DNA from: an uncultured Alcaligenaceae bacterium
GTDB taxonomy: Bacteria > Pseudomonadota > Gammaproteobacteria > Burkholderiales > Burkholderiaceae_B
DNA: 5,484 nt
NCBI GenBank assembly: GCA_937952975.1
Contig: CALFXX010000171.1
Coordinates: forward strand, 1-5,484
Reading direction: 5' to 3'
Positions 1 to 5,484 of this stretch are shown here, in pieces; positions within the stretch are counted from its first letter, which is position 1; each line of letters begins with the position of its first letter. Below the pieces are notes generated by a model. That model ran no database searches. It saw nothing but the letters and a program-made list of their open reading frames with translations, and was not told the DNA's origin. Position numbers and translations under genes: made by a program.

Positions 1-703
1 ACACAGCCGTCGCCACACTGACATTCAGGCTTTCTACACTGCCGAGCATCGGAATTGTGACCAGCTCGTCGCAGGTTTCACGCGTCAGTCGGCGCATCCC
101 TTCGCCTTCAGCACCCATCACCCACGCCATCGAACGCTTACCGTCGGTTTGATGAATGCTTTGTGTCGCCGTATCGTCGGTACCTACAAGCCACAAGTCG
201 CGGTCTTTTAACTCGCGCATCGTGCGTGCCAGATTCGTCACCATGAGGTACGGCACCGATTCAGCAGCACCGCACGCAACCCGCTGCACGGTGGTATTCA
301 AGCCAACCGCGCGATCTCTGGGTGCAACAACCGCGTGCACTCCTGCAGCGTCGGCGGTACGCAAGCAAGCACCCAGGTTATGCGGATCGGTCACGCCATC
401 CAAAATGAGCAATAAGGCAGGCCCTTGCACCCCCTCCAGCACCTCATCCAAGTCATCGGCCAGTTTACGCACGTCGGCTACGGCGACCACACCCTGGTGC
501 CTCGAGCCTCCGGTCAAACCGTCCAGGCGATCGGCTGACACGGGATGGACGGGACGCCCCGCCTGCGTGGCACTGGCAATCAAGGCTTGCATACGCTTAT
601 CGCGTCGTTGCGCCTCGACATAGACTTCGCGAATCGATTCAGGAGCCTGACGCAAGCGCGCGATCACCGCGTGAAAGCCCGCCAGCATTTGAGTTGCAGC
701 CAT
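1..703 (-). CDS. rlmB: 23S rRNA (guanosine(2251)-2'-O)-methyltransferase RlmB, C-terminus cut by window edge
   Basis: RlmB uses S-adenosylmethionine to methylate the 2'-OH of G2251 in the P-loop of 23S rRNA, at the peptidyl-transferase centre, in the cytoplasm. The frame is open from the ATG at 703 to the left edge, giving 234 residues; the E. coli protein is about 243, so only a short tail is missing. Residues 1-75 look like the SpoU substrate-binding domain (MLAGFHAV near the start). The SPOUT trefoil-knot domain follows: motif 1 LDGVTDPHNLGACLRTAD (about 100-117, with N108 and R114), motif 2 MGAEGEGMRRLTRE (about 196-209) and motif 3 SLNVSVAT (225-232), which form the cofactor pocket and dimer interface in this family. 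All three match E. coli RlmB closely from memory. The start is supported by AGGA 6 nt upstream. The gene lies 8 bp after rnr, as in many proteobacteria, and probably relies on the rnr transcript. Other SpoU-family methylases are possible but fit less well. Confidence 0.96.
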   Translation of the reverse strand, partial: MAATQMLAGFHAVIARLRQAPESIREVYVEAQRRDKRMQALIASATQAGRPVHPVSADRLDGLTGGSRHQGVVAVADVRKLADDLDEVLEGVQGPALLLILDGVTDPHNLGACLRTADAAGVHAVVAPRDRAVGLNTTVQRVACGAAESVPYLMVTNLARTMRELKDRDLWLVGTDDTATQSIHQTDGKRSMAWVMGAEGEGMRRLTRETCDELVTIPMLGSVESLNVSVATAV

Positions 704-709
704 TCGTTT

Positions 710-713
710 TCCT
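710..713 (-). promoter_or_regulatory. rlmB ribosome-binding site overlapping the rnr stop codon
   Basis: On the minus strand the junction reads TTAGGAAAACGAATG. The AGGA shares its first two bases with the rnr TAG stop (714-712) and sits 6 nt before the rlmB ATG. A ribosome terminating on rnr covers the rlmB initiation site, which suggests translational coupling; that coupling is inference. Confidence 0.7.
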
Positions 714-3201
714 AACGCCCTTTACGGGCAGATTTTTTTAAACCAACACTTTTACCTGTGCGCACTGCCTTCTTTGGCGTGCGTGCGGTGTCTTGCTTGG
801 CAGTTTTTTTGGCCTGTGCCCGACGTACTTTGGCAATTTGCCCTTTAAGTTCTGGTGGCTTGGGCGCGGCTGCTTTTTTAACACGTCTGGCGGCCGGCTC
901 TTCGACCCGGGTCGCGGCTCGACGCAAGGCATCAAAGGTGGTTCCGGTGACGAGCCTGAACTCGATTCGTCGTGCCTCGAGATCGACGCGCGCCACCTGT
1001 ACTTGCACGGCATCAGTCAAGCGATAGCGTAAACCCGTGCGCTCACCCCGCAGCTCGTGCATCGCGTCGTTAAATTGAAAATACTCGGTACCCAGCTCTG
1101 AGACATGCACCAGGCCCTCGACGTGCAGGGTATCGAGGGTGACAAAGATGCCGAAGCTTGCTACGCCGGTGACCCGACCACTGAACACCTCGCCAACACG
1201 CTCTTTCACAAACCAGCACTTGAGCCAAGCCTCGACGTCGCGCGAAGCGTCATCAGCGCGCCGTTCGGTACCCGAGAGCAGCAAGCCGATTTTTTCCCAG
1301 AGATCGTGTTCGTATTCGCGCAGCGTGGCACCAGGCGCCGAGGCAAAGCCCTGCAACACAGGTTGATAACGCTGGCTGTTGAGCAAGGCTTTGATCACGC
1401 GATGCGTCATCAGATCTGGGTAGCGACGAATCGGGGACGTAAAGTGGGTATAGGCTGGATAAGACAAGCCAAAGTGACCGGCGTTATCAGGCCCATAAAT
1501 AGCCTGCTGCATCGACCGCAAACACATCGTTTGCAAGAGGCCGTAGTCAGGGCGCGCACGCGCCTTATCCAGCAAGGCACCGTAGTCGGCCGCTGTCGGA
1601 TCTGCGCCGCCACCCAGGCTCAGCCCAAGCGTTTTCAAAAACTCACGCAAGGATTGCAGTTTTTCGGGCGTGGGGCCCTCATGCACGCGATACAACCCAA
1701 TGTGTTTGCTGCGCAACATGAAATCGGCTGCACACGTATTGGCGGCAAGCATGCACTCTTCGATCAAGCGATGGGCGTCATTACGCGTAACACCAATGAT
1801 TTTTTCAATGCGACCTAACTCGTTACACACGATTTTTGTCTCAACCGTGTCAAAGTCGATGGCGCCACGTTCTTTGCGACCTTGCGCCAGCACTTGAAAT
1901 AACGCATACAGCCCATTGATTTGAGGCATCACACTCGCAAAGCTGCGCGCAACCGGCCCTTGAGGCTGTTGCAGTGATTCCCAGACCTGGTTGTAGGTGG
2001 TGCGCGCGTGCGAATGAATCACCGCGTTATAAAACTGATAAGCAGACACCGTCCCGGCTTTGGCACCCGACAGCGGGATCACCATGTCGCACACCAATAC
2101 CAGGCGATCGACCGAGGGCTTGAGCGAGCACAAGCCATTTGACAGTTTTTCGGGCAGCATCGGAATCACCCGACGCGGAAAATACACGCTGGTTCCGCGC
2201 TCACGCGCCGCTTCATCAAGTGCATCTTCGGGCGTCACGTAATGGCTGACGTCGGCAATGGCCACAAGCAGTCGCCACGCTGGACGCTTACGCGCCTCGC
2301 CCATATCCACCTGCTCGCAATACACCGCGTCATCAAAGTCGCGCGCATCCTCACCGTCAATCGTGATAAATGGCACATCGCGCAAATCAACACGATCTTT
2401 TAAATCAGCGGCGCGTACTGCGTCTGGTAGTTTTTCAGTCTGGCGCAAGGCCGCTTCTGAGAAATCAACCGGCACATCGAACTTGCGCACCGCAATTTCG
2501 ATCTCCATGCCTGGGTCGTCAATTTCGCCCAAAATTTCTGCGACACGGCCTAACGGCTGTTTATGACGCGAGGGCTGTTCGATAATATCAACAGATACAA
2601 CCTGCCCGTGTTGGGCTCCGCCGGTGTCACCCGGTGGGATCAACACATCATGCTTGATCCGCTGGTCTTCGGGCACGACAATCGTCATGCCTCGTTCATT
2701 TAAAAAACGTCCCACTAAACGGTTGGTGCGACGCTCAAGCACCTCAACAATCGTGCCCTCGGGTTTGCCGCGATATTCGCCAGTTGGTTTGACCAGCACG
2801 CGATCGCCGTGCAACACCTTTTGCATTTCGCGCGGCGACAAAAATATATCTTGGCCGCCGGCATCTGCTACCAAAAAGCCAAAACCGTCGCGATGACCTT
2901 GTACACGCCCGGCCACAAAGTCGAGCTTATTGGCCAGTAACAGCACGCCCTTGCGATTGGGTAACAGTTGCCCATCACGCTCCATGGCAGCGATTCTGCG
3001 ATCAAAACCGATCAAGGTTTCTTCGCGGCTTAAGTCCATGCGAGCGGCCAGATCCTCAGGAGAGAGTGGCGCAGGTGCCAAGCGTAGAACTTCTAGAATT
3101 TGCTCGCGACTAGGAACATCGGGATCAAAATCAGGGATTTTTTCAGGGGATACAGTCGCGCTGCGAGTGTTCTTGATATTTGGAGGGAGGCGTTTTGCCA
3201 A
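712..3201 (-). CDS. rnr: Ribonuclease R (3'-5' exoribonuclease), probable TTG start
   Basis: RNase R processively degrades structured RNA from the 3' end, in mRNA decay, rRNA quality control and tmRNA-linked turnover, in the cytoplasm. From the TTG at 3201 the protein has 829 residues (E. coli: 813). In order it shows an N-terminal helix-turn-helix region (about 28-92), two cold-shock/OB domains (about 96-250), the RNB catalytic domain, an S1 domain (about 668-752, GEVFSGRVTGVASFGIFV) and a lysine/arginine-rich tail of about 70 residues typical of RNase R and absent from RNase II. The RNB core carries IDGEDARDFDDA, with metal-binding aspartates D282, D288, D290 and D291 (E. coli numbering plus 10), and HFTSPIRRYPDL at 586-597. 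The same frame is open to an ATG at 3348, but that extension is the antisense of the tRNA gene. TTG 3201 is the only ATG/GTG/TTG between the tRNA and the conserved region; it gives MAKRLPP and has a weak GCGAG 9 nt upstream. Product is certain; the exact start is not. Confidence 0.95.
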   Translation of the reverse strand: MAKRLPPNIKNTRSATVSPEKIPDFDPDVPSREQILEVLRLAPAPLSPEDLAARMDLSREETLIGFDRRIAAMERDGQLLPNRKGVLLLANKLDFVAGRVQGHRDGFGFLVADAGGQDIFLSPREMQKVLHGDRVLVKPTGEYRGKPEGTIVEVLERRTNRLVGRFLNERGMTIVVPEDQRIKHDVLIPPGDTGGAQHGQVVSVDIIEQPSRHKQPLGRVAEILGEIDDPGMEIEIAVRKFDVPVDFSEAALRQTEKLPDAVRAADLKDRVDLRDVPFITIDGEDARDFDDAVYCEQVDMGEARKRPAWRLLVAIADVSHYVTPEDALDEAARERGTSVYFPRRVIPMLPEKLSNGLCSLKPSVDRLVLVCDMVIPLSGAKAGTVSAYQFYNAVIHSHARTTYNQVWESLQQPQGPVARSFASVMPQINGLYALFQVLAQGRKERGAIDFDTVETKIVCNELGRIEKIIGVTRNDAHRLIEECMLAANTCAADFMLRSKHIGLYRVHEGPTPEKLQSLREFLKTLGLSLGGGADPTAADYGALLDKARARPDYGLLQTMCLRSMQQAIYGPDNAGHFGLSYPAYTHFTSPIRRYPDLMTHRVIKALLNSQRYQPVLQGFASAPGATLREYEHDLWEKIGLLLSGTERRADDASRDVEAWLKCWFVKERVGEVFSGRVTGVASFGIFVTLDTLHVEGLVHVSELGTEYFQFNDAMHELRGERTGLRYRLTDAVQVQVARVDLEARRIEFRLVTGTTFDALRRAATRVEEPAARRVKKAAAPKPPELKGQIAKVRRAQAKKTAKQDTARTPKKAVRTGKSVGLKKSARKGR

Positions 3202-3222
3202 AGCTAAAATCTCGCTTATAAT
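3195..3222 (+). promoter_or_regulatory. Sigma-70 promoter of the tRNA-Leu gene
   Basis: The -35 box TTGCCA (3195-3200; five of six consensus bases) is followed by a 16-nt spacer and a perfect -10 box TATAAT (3217-3222). The GC-rich GCGTGGC just downstream resembles the discriminator of stringently controlled stable-RNA promoters. Transcription would begin near 3229-3230, about 18 nt before the mature tRNA. The -35 box overlaps the proposed rnr start codon on the other strand. Confidence 0.8.
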
Positions 3223-3247
3223 GCGTGGCTGTTTGAATACAAGTTTG

Positions 3248-3332
3248 GCCCAGGTGGCGGAATTGGTAGACGCGCACGGTTCAGGTCCGTGTGCCGAAAG
3301 GTGTGGAGGTTCGAGTCCTCTCCTGGGCACCA
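3248..3332 (+). tRNA. tRNA-Leu, anticodon CAG
   Basis: This is an 85-nt class II tRNA with an encoded CCA end, reading leucine CUG codons. The acceptor stem pairs GCCCAGG (3248-3254) with CCTGGGC (3322-3328), followed by discriminator A3329 and CCA 3330-3332. The D arm contains AATTGGTAGA. The anticodon stem CACGG/CCGTG (3275-3279, 3287-3291) closes the loop TTCAGGT, placing CAG at 3282-3284. The long variable arm (about 3292-3304, GCC-GAAA-GGT hairpin) is the class II hallmark, and A73 fits leucine identity. The T arm is GGAGG-TTCGAGT-CCTCT (3305-3321, with one G-U pair). It has its own promoter and terminator, so it is a single-gene unit divergent from rnr. Confidence 0.98.
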
Positions 3333-3372
3333 CCGAAGTGTAAAGCATAAAGTACCTGGCTTTTATGACAAT

Positions 3373-3408
3373 GCCTCAAAATTCACTCTGAATTTTCGAG
3401 GCTTTTTT
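3373..3408 (+). terminator. Rho-independent terminator after tRNA-Leu
   Basis: A 13-bp stem pairs GCCTCAAAATTCA (3373-3385) with TGAATTTTCGAGGC (3389-3402), with a single bulged C (3397) and a CTC loop, followed directly by six T (3403-3408). The T run is on the plus strand, so it serves the tRNA. Read from the minus strand the hairpin also lies past the GNAT gene's stop but lacks a proper U tract, so it would be at best a weak terminator for that gene. Confidence 0.88.
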
Positions 3409-3425
3409 GTTTGTAAGCTCAAGCG

Positions 3426-3935
3426 CTAAAGCGTTTTGCGCATCAAAATATGCGGAATATTTGCATCCAGATATTCGACGCCCTCAGGCACAAAGCCATG
3501 GCGCAGATAAAACCCCTTGGCATGGGTCTGAGCCGACAGCACCACTTCAACAAATCCCTTTTGCCGCGCTTGCTGCGTTAACGCGTTCAGCACGGCGCTC
3601 CCTAGGCCCCGAGCGCGTGCAGTTTTGCGTACCGCCATCCGTCCAATATGACCATCCGGCAGTAAACGACCCGTTGCCAACGCACACCCCTGGGTATCAA
3701 ACGCCACTGCATGCACGCACACGGCATCCATCGCATCAATCTCTTCTTCAAGGGGAACCTGTTGCTCGTGCACAAATACTTCGAGCCGAATTGGCGCAGC
3801 ACTAGCCTGCAGGGTCGACCAATCGCCTAATTCAAGCCGCCAGAGGCTCTCTTCGTGCTGCCCTGACGCCTCAGACGCCTGAGGCACGAGGCTTTGATCG
3901 ATGGGCATTTCAGATCTATGATCGGACGTTGACAT
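3426..3935 (-). CDS. GNAT family N-acetyltransferase, ElaA-like
   Basis: This is a GCN5-related acetyltransferase that would transfer an acetyl group from acetyl-CoA to an amine; the substrate is unknown. From the ATG at 3935 it has 169 residues, with about 30 poorly conserved, probably disordered residues first. The GNAT fold follows: RLEVFVHEQQVP (50-61, helix 1, typical of the ElaA/YjcF group), ALATGRLLPDGHIGRMAVR (85-103, core strands), the acetyl-CoA pyrophosphate loop RARGLG (107-112; RxxGxG), VVLSAQTHAKGFYLRHGFVPEG and a terminal GIPHI-like NIPHILMRK motif. A further in-frame ATG lies at 3968, but it falls upstream of a perfect -10 box, whereas the 3935 ATG has GGAG 5 nt before it, so the shorter form is preferred. 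The gene converges with the tRNA and diverges from the glutamate-synthase-like gene. Assignment to the GNAT family is firm; the subfamily comes from remembered similarity. Confidence 0.92.
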   Translation of the reverse strand: MSTSDHRSEMPIDQSLVPQASEASGQHEESLWRLELGDWSTLQASAAPIRLEVFVHEQQVPLEEEIDAMDAVCVHAVAFDTQGCALATGRLLPDGHIGRMAVRKTARARGLGSAVLNALTQQARQKGFVEVVLSAQTHAKGFYLRHGFVPEGVEYLDANIPHILMRKTL

Positions 3936-3940
3936 GCTTT

Positions 3941-3944
3941 CTCC
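3941..3944 (-). promoter_or_regulatory. Ribosome-binding site that sets the GNAT start at 3935
   Basis: The minus strand reads CTTGGAGAAAGC before the ATG at 3935, putting GGAG 5 nt from the start. No comparable site precedes the alternative ATG at 3968. Confidence 0.75.
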
Positions 3945-3954
3945 AAGAAAGAAA

Positions 3955-3960
3955 ATTATA
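3955..3960 (-). promoter_or_regulatory. Probable -10 box of the GNAT gene promoter
   Basis: The minus strand has a perfect TATAAT at 3960-3955. A start site near 3948 would leave a leader of only about 12 nt before the 3935 ATG, just enough to include the GGAG. No good -35 is visible at 16-18 nt (the best is around GCTTCA/CTTCAT), so the promoter may be weak or activator-dependent. Confidence 0.55.
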
Positions 3961-3978
3961 CGATTCACGCTGCCTGAT

Positions 3979-4031
3979 GAAGCCCTATTCGTGTGAAGCC
4001 GTATTCGTGTGAAGCCGTATTCGTGTGAAGC
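3979..4031. repeat. 16-bp tandem repeat, about 3.3 copies
   Basis: The unit GAAGCCGTATTCGTGT occurs at 3979-3994 (one substitution, C for G at 3985), 3995-4010 and 4011-4026, followed by a partial GAAGC at 4027-4031. It lies in the 129-bp interval between the divergent GNAT and glutamate-synthase-like starts, upstream of both. The near-identity suggests recent duplication by slippage. Whether it binds a regulator cannot be told from the sequence. Confidence 0.9.
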
Positions 4032-4054
4032 ACCACTCTTCAGCAGCCTAAACC

Positions 4055-4058
4055 GGAG
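4055..4058 (+). promoter_or_regulatory. Ribosome-binding site of the glutamate-synthase-like gene
   Basis: GGAG lies 6 nt before the ATG at 4065 and fixes that start. No convincing sigma-70 promoter was seen on the plus strand between the tandem repeat and this site. Confidence 0.7.
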
Positions 4059-4064
4059 CCTCTG

Positions 4065-5471
4065 ATGGCCTTACTGTTGTTTCGCTATTTAGCCTTGTGG
4101 ATCGCACTGGCGTTCGCAGCCGTAGCCCCCTATTTAGCGCTACAAGGTGCAGACCCCGCGCTGTGGTGGTTGATTGCCGCGAGTGCCTGGGGCTTGTGTG
4201 CACTTGGCCTGCATGATTTGACACAAACGCACCATGCAATATTGCGCAATTACCCTATCATCGGGCACCTACGTTATTTGTTCGAAGACTTACGCCCTGC
4301 CATTCGTCAATATTTTTTTGAAAATGACACCGATGAGGCGCCCTTCTCACGCGCGAGCCGTTCGCTGGTCTATCAACGGGCGAAGCAAGAAATCGATAAA
4401 CGCCCGTTCGGCACGCAGCTCAATGTCTACGATGAACAATATGAATGGATTAACCACTCTCTTGCACCATCGACGATCACTGAAACAGACTTTCGCGTAA
4501 CTGTCGGCGGCCCAGACTGTACGCAGCCGGTTCACTTATCAGTGCTCAATATTTCGGCGATGAGCTTTGGCGCGCTGAGCGCAAACGCCGTTCTTGCCTT
4601 GAACGAAGGCGCAAAACTTGGAGGTTTTGCGCATGACACGGGCGAAGGCGGCATCAGTAGTTACCACCGCCAACCGGGTGGCGACTTGATCTGGAATATT
4701 GGCTCGGGCTACTTTGGTTGCCGCGACGAGCAAGGACGTTTTTCAGAATCGCACTTTGTCGCCAACGCCTCGCTACCTCAAGTTCGGATGATTGAAATCA
4801 AGCTGTCGCAAGGTGCAAAACCGGGCCATGGCGGCATTTTGCCAGGCAGCAAGGTCACAGCTGAAATCGCCGCGGCTCGCGGTGTAAAAATTGGCGAAGA
4901 CTGCAACTCACCTTCCGCCCATTCTGAATTTGATAGCCCGGTGGGTCTTTTGCATTTTGTTCAGCGTCTACGCACACTGTCGGGTGGCAAACCGGTGGGC
5001 TTCAAACTCTGCATCGGCCACGCCTGGGAGTGGTTTGCAATCGCCAAAGCAATGGTCAAAACAGGGATCACGCCAGACTTCATTGTGGTCGATGGCTCAG
5101 AAGGCGGCACAGGTGCCGCACCGATTGAGTTTGTGGATCATGTTGGTACACCGCTTCGCGAGGCCATTCGATTGGTACACAACACGTTGGTTGGTCTGAA
5201 TCTGCGCGACCGCATCAAAATTGGCGCCTCAGGAAAAATCGTTTCGGCCTTTGATATGGCACGTGCCTTTGCCCTCGGCGCTGACTGGTGTAACAGCGCG
5301 CGCGCGTTTATGTTTGCTGTTGGCTGCATTCAAGCTCAACAATGCCATACTGGGCGCTGTCCGACGGGCGTTGCAACGCAAGACCCCGAGCGCCAAAGAG
5401 CGTTGGTCCCCTTGGACAAAGCACCACGCGTCGCGCATTTTCATAAAAATACGCTTCACGCCTTGGCCGAG
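4065..5471 (+). CDS. FMN-binding glutamate synthase family protein, membrane-anchored, C-terminus missing
   Basis: The protein resembles the FMN/iron-sulfur synthase domain of glutamate synthase (Glu_synthase family) but lacks the N-terminal glutamine amidotransferase domain, so it is not a complete GOGAT; its reaction and substrate are unknown. There are 469 genomic residues. Two hydrophobic segments (about 9-26 and 32-49) suggest an N-terminal membrane hairpin, followed by the motif RNYPIIGHLRYLFEDLRP (61-78). The TIM-barrel shows SAMSFGALS (164-172), DTGEGG (191-196), KPGHGG (252-257), GEDCNSPSAHSEFDSP (277-292), DGSEGGTGAAP (343-353) and the FMN-phosphate region KIGASGKI (385-392). Cysteines C421, C427 and C432 (C-x5-C-x4-C in GCIQAQQCHTGRCPTGVATQ) match the 3Fe-4S ligands of glutamate synthase. 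Relatives run to roughly 530-560 residues, so about 60-90 are missing. The open frame continues to 5484, but bases from 5472 are sequencing adapter. The start is set by GGAG at 4055. Confidence 0.93.
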
Positions 5472-5484
5472 AGATCGGAAGAGC
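5472..5484 (+). other. Untrimmed Illumina adapter sequence at the contig end (non-genomic)
   Basis: The final 13 bases are AGATCGGAAGAGC, identical to the common start of the Illumina TruSeq read-through adapters. They are terminal, in the orientation expected when a read passes the end of an insert, and the protein stops resembling its family exactly here: after NTLHALAE the frame reads RSEE, where relatives continue with a hydrophobic helix. They should be removed from the annotation and assembly. Confidence 0.95.

Noticed and set aside
156..623. A 155-residue plus-strand open frame rich in Ser, Thr and Arg
   Set aside because: It is antisense to rlmB, whose SPOUT motifs are clear; composition is that of a shadow frame and no ribosome-binding site was seen.
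1105..1818. A 237-residue plus-strand open frame starting MHQALDVQGIEGDKD
   Set aside because: It lies wholly antisense to the conserved RNB/S1 part of rnr, has no recognisable domain and looks like the usual complement-strand shadow of a GC-rich gene.
3248..3332. Possible integration site: a tRNA gene as an attachment site for a genomic island
   Set aside because: No integrase, no direct repeat of the tRNA 3' end and no change to foreign-looking genes on either side were seen in this window.
2930..3343. A 137-residue plus-strand frame ending in the tRNA region
   Set aside because: It reads the complement of the rnr N-terminus and then the tRNA itself (QVAELVDAHGSGPCAERCGGSSPLLG is shown by many false tRNA-derived proteins only in part here); not a protein gene.
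3407..3805. A 132-residue plus-strand frame overlapping the GNAT gene
   Set aside because: It is antisense to a well-supported acetyltransferase and begins inside the terminator T run.
3979..4031. CRISPR-like array
   Set aside because: The units are directly adjacent with no spacers and are only 16 bp long, so this is a simple tandem repeat.
4048..4733. Several 60-90 residue frames on both strands over the start of the glutamate-synthase-like gene
   Set aside because: All are out-of-frame or antisense to the 4065 gene, whose family motifs are continuous from residue 61 onward.

Overview
The window looks like ordinary chromosomal DNA from a betaproteobacterium, most likely a Burkholderiales/Alcaligenaceae-type organism. 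This placement rests on the moderately high GC content, the similarity of the RNase R and RlmB translations to proteobacterial homologues, and the gene content; it is an inference and no search was run. Four protein genes and one tRNA account for nearly all of it, and no stretch over 300 bases lacks a gene.

Layout. The left 3.2 kb is a minus-strand unit, rnr (RNase R) followed by rlmB (23S rRNA G2251 2'-O-methyltransferase). rlmB runs off the left edge a little short of its C-terminus. The two genes are 8 bp apart and the rlmB ribosome-binding site overlaps the rnr stop codon, so they are almost certainly co-transcribed. Divergent from rnr is a plus-strand tRNA-Leu(CAG) with a strong sigma-70 promoter and a rho-independent terminator. 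The tRNA promoter lies over the first codons of rnr; the long ATG-initiated reading frame for rnr is misleading because it crosses the tRNA gene in antisense. The more credible start is a TTG at 3201.

Beyond the terminator, a minus-strand GNAT acetyltransferase of the ElaA-like type converges on the tRNA. It is divergent from a plus-strand membrane-anchored FMN/iron-sulfur protein of the glutamate-synthase-domain family. The 129 bp between these two starts holds a near-perfect 16-bp tandem repeat (about 3.3 copies) and the GNAT promoter.

The right end is not genomic: the last 13 bases (5472-5484) are exactly the start of the Illumina TruSeq adapter, AGATCGGAAGAGC. The glutamate-synthase-like gene is therefore truncated by a contig end carrying untrimmed adapter, and its last few apparent residues are artefacts.

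rnr, rlmB and the tRNA share a translation/RNA-metabolism theme (RNA decay and quality control, rRNA modification, decoding of CUG codons). The GNAT and glutamate-synthase-like genes show no clear functional link to them. I found no sign of a mobile element, CRISPR array, defence system or other novel multi-gene system.
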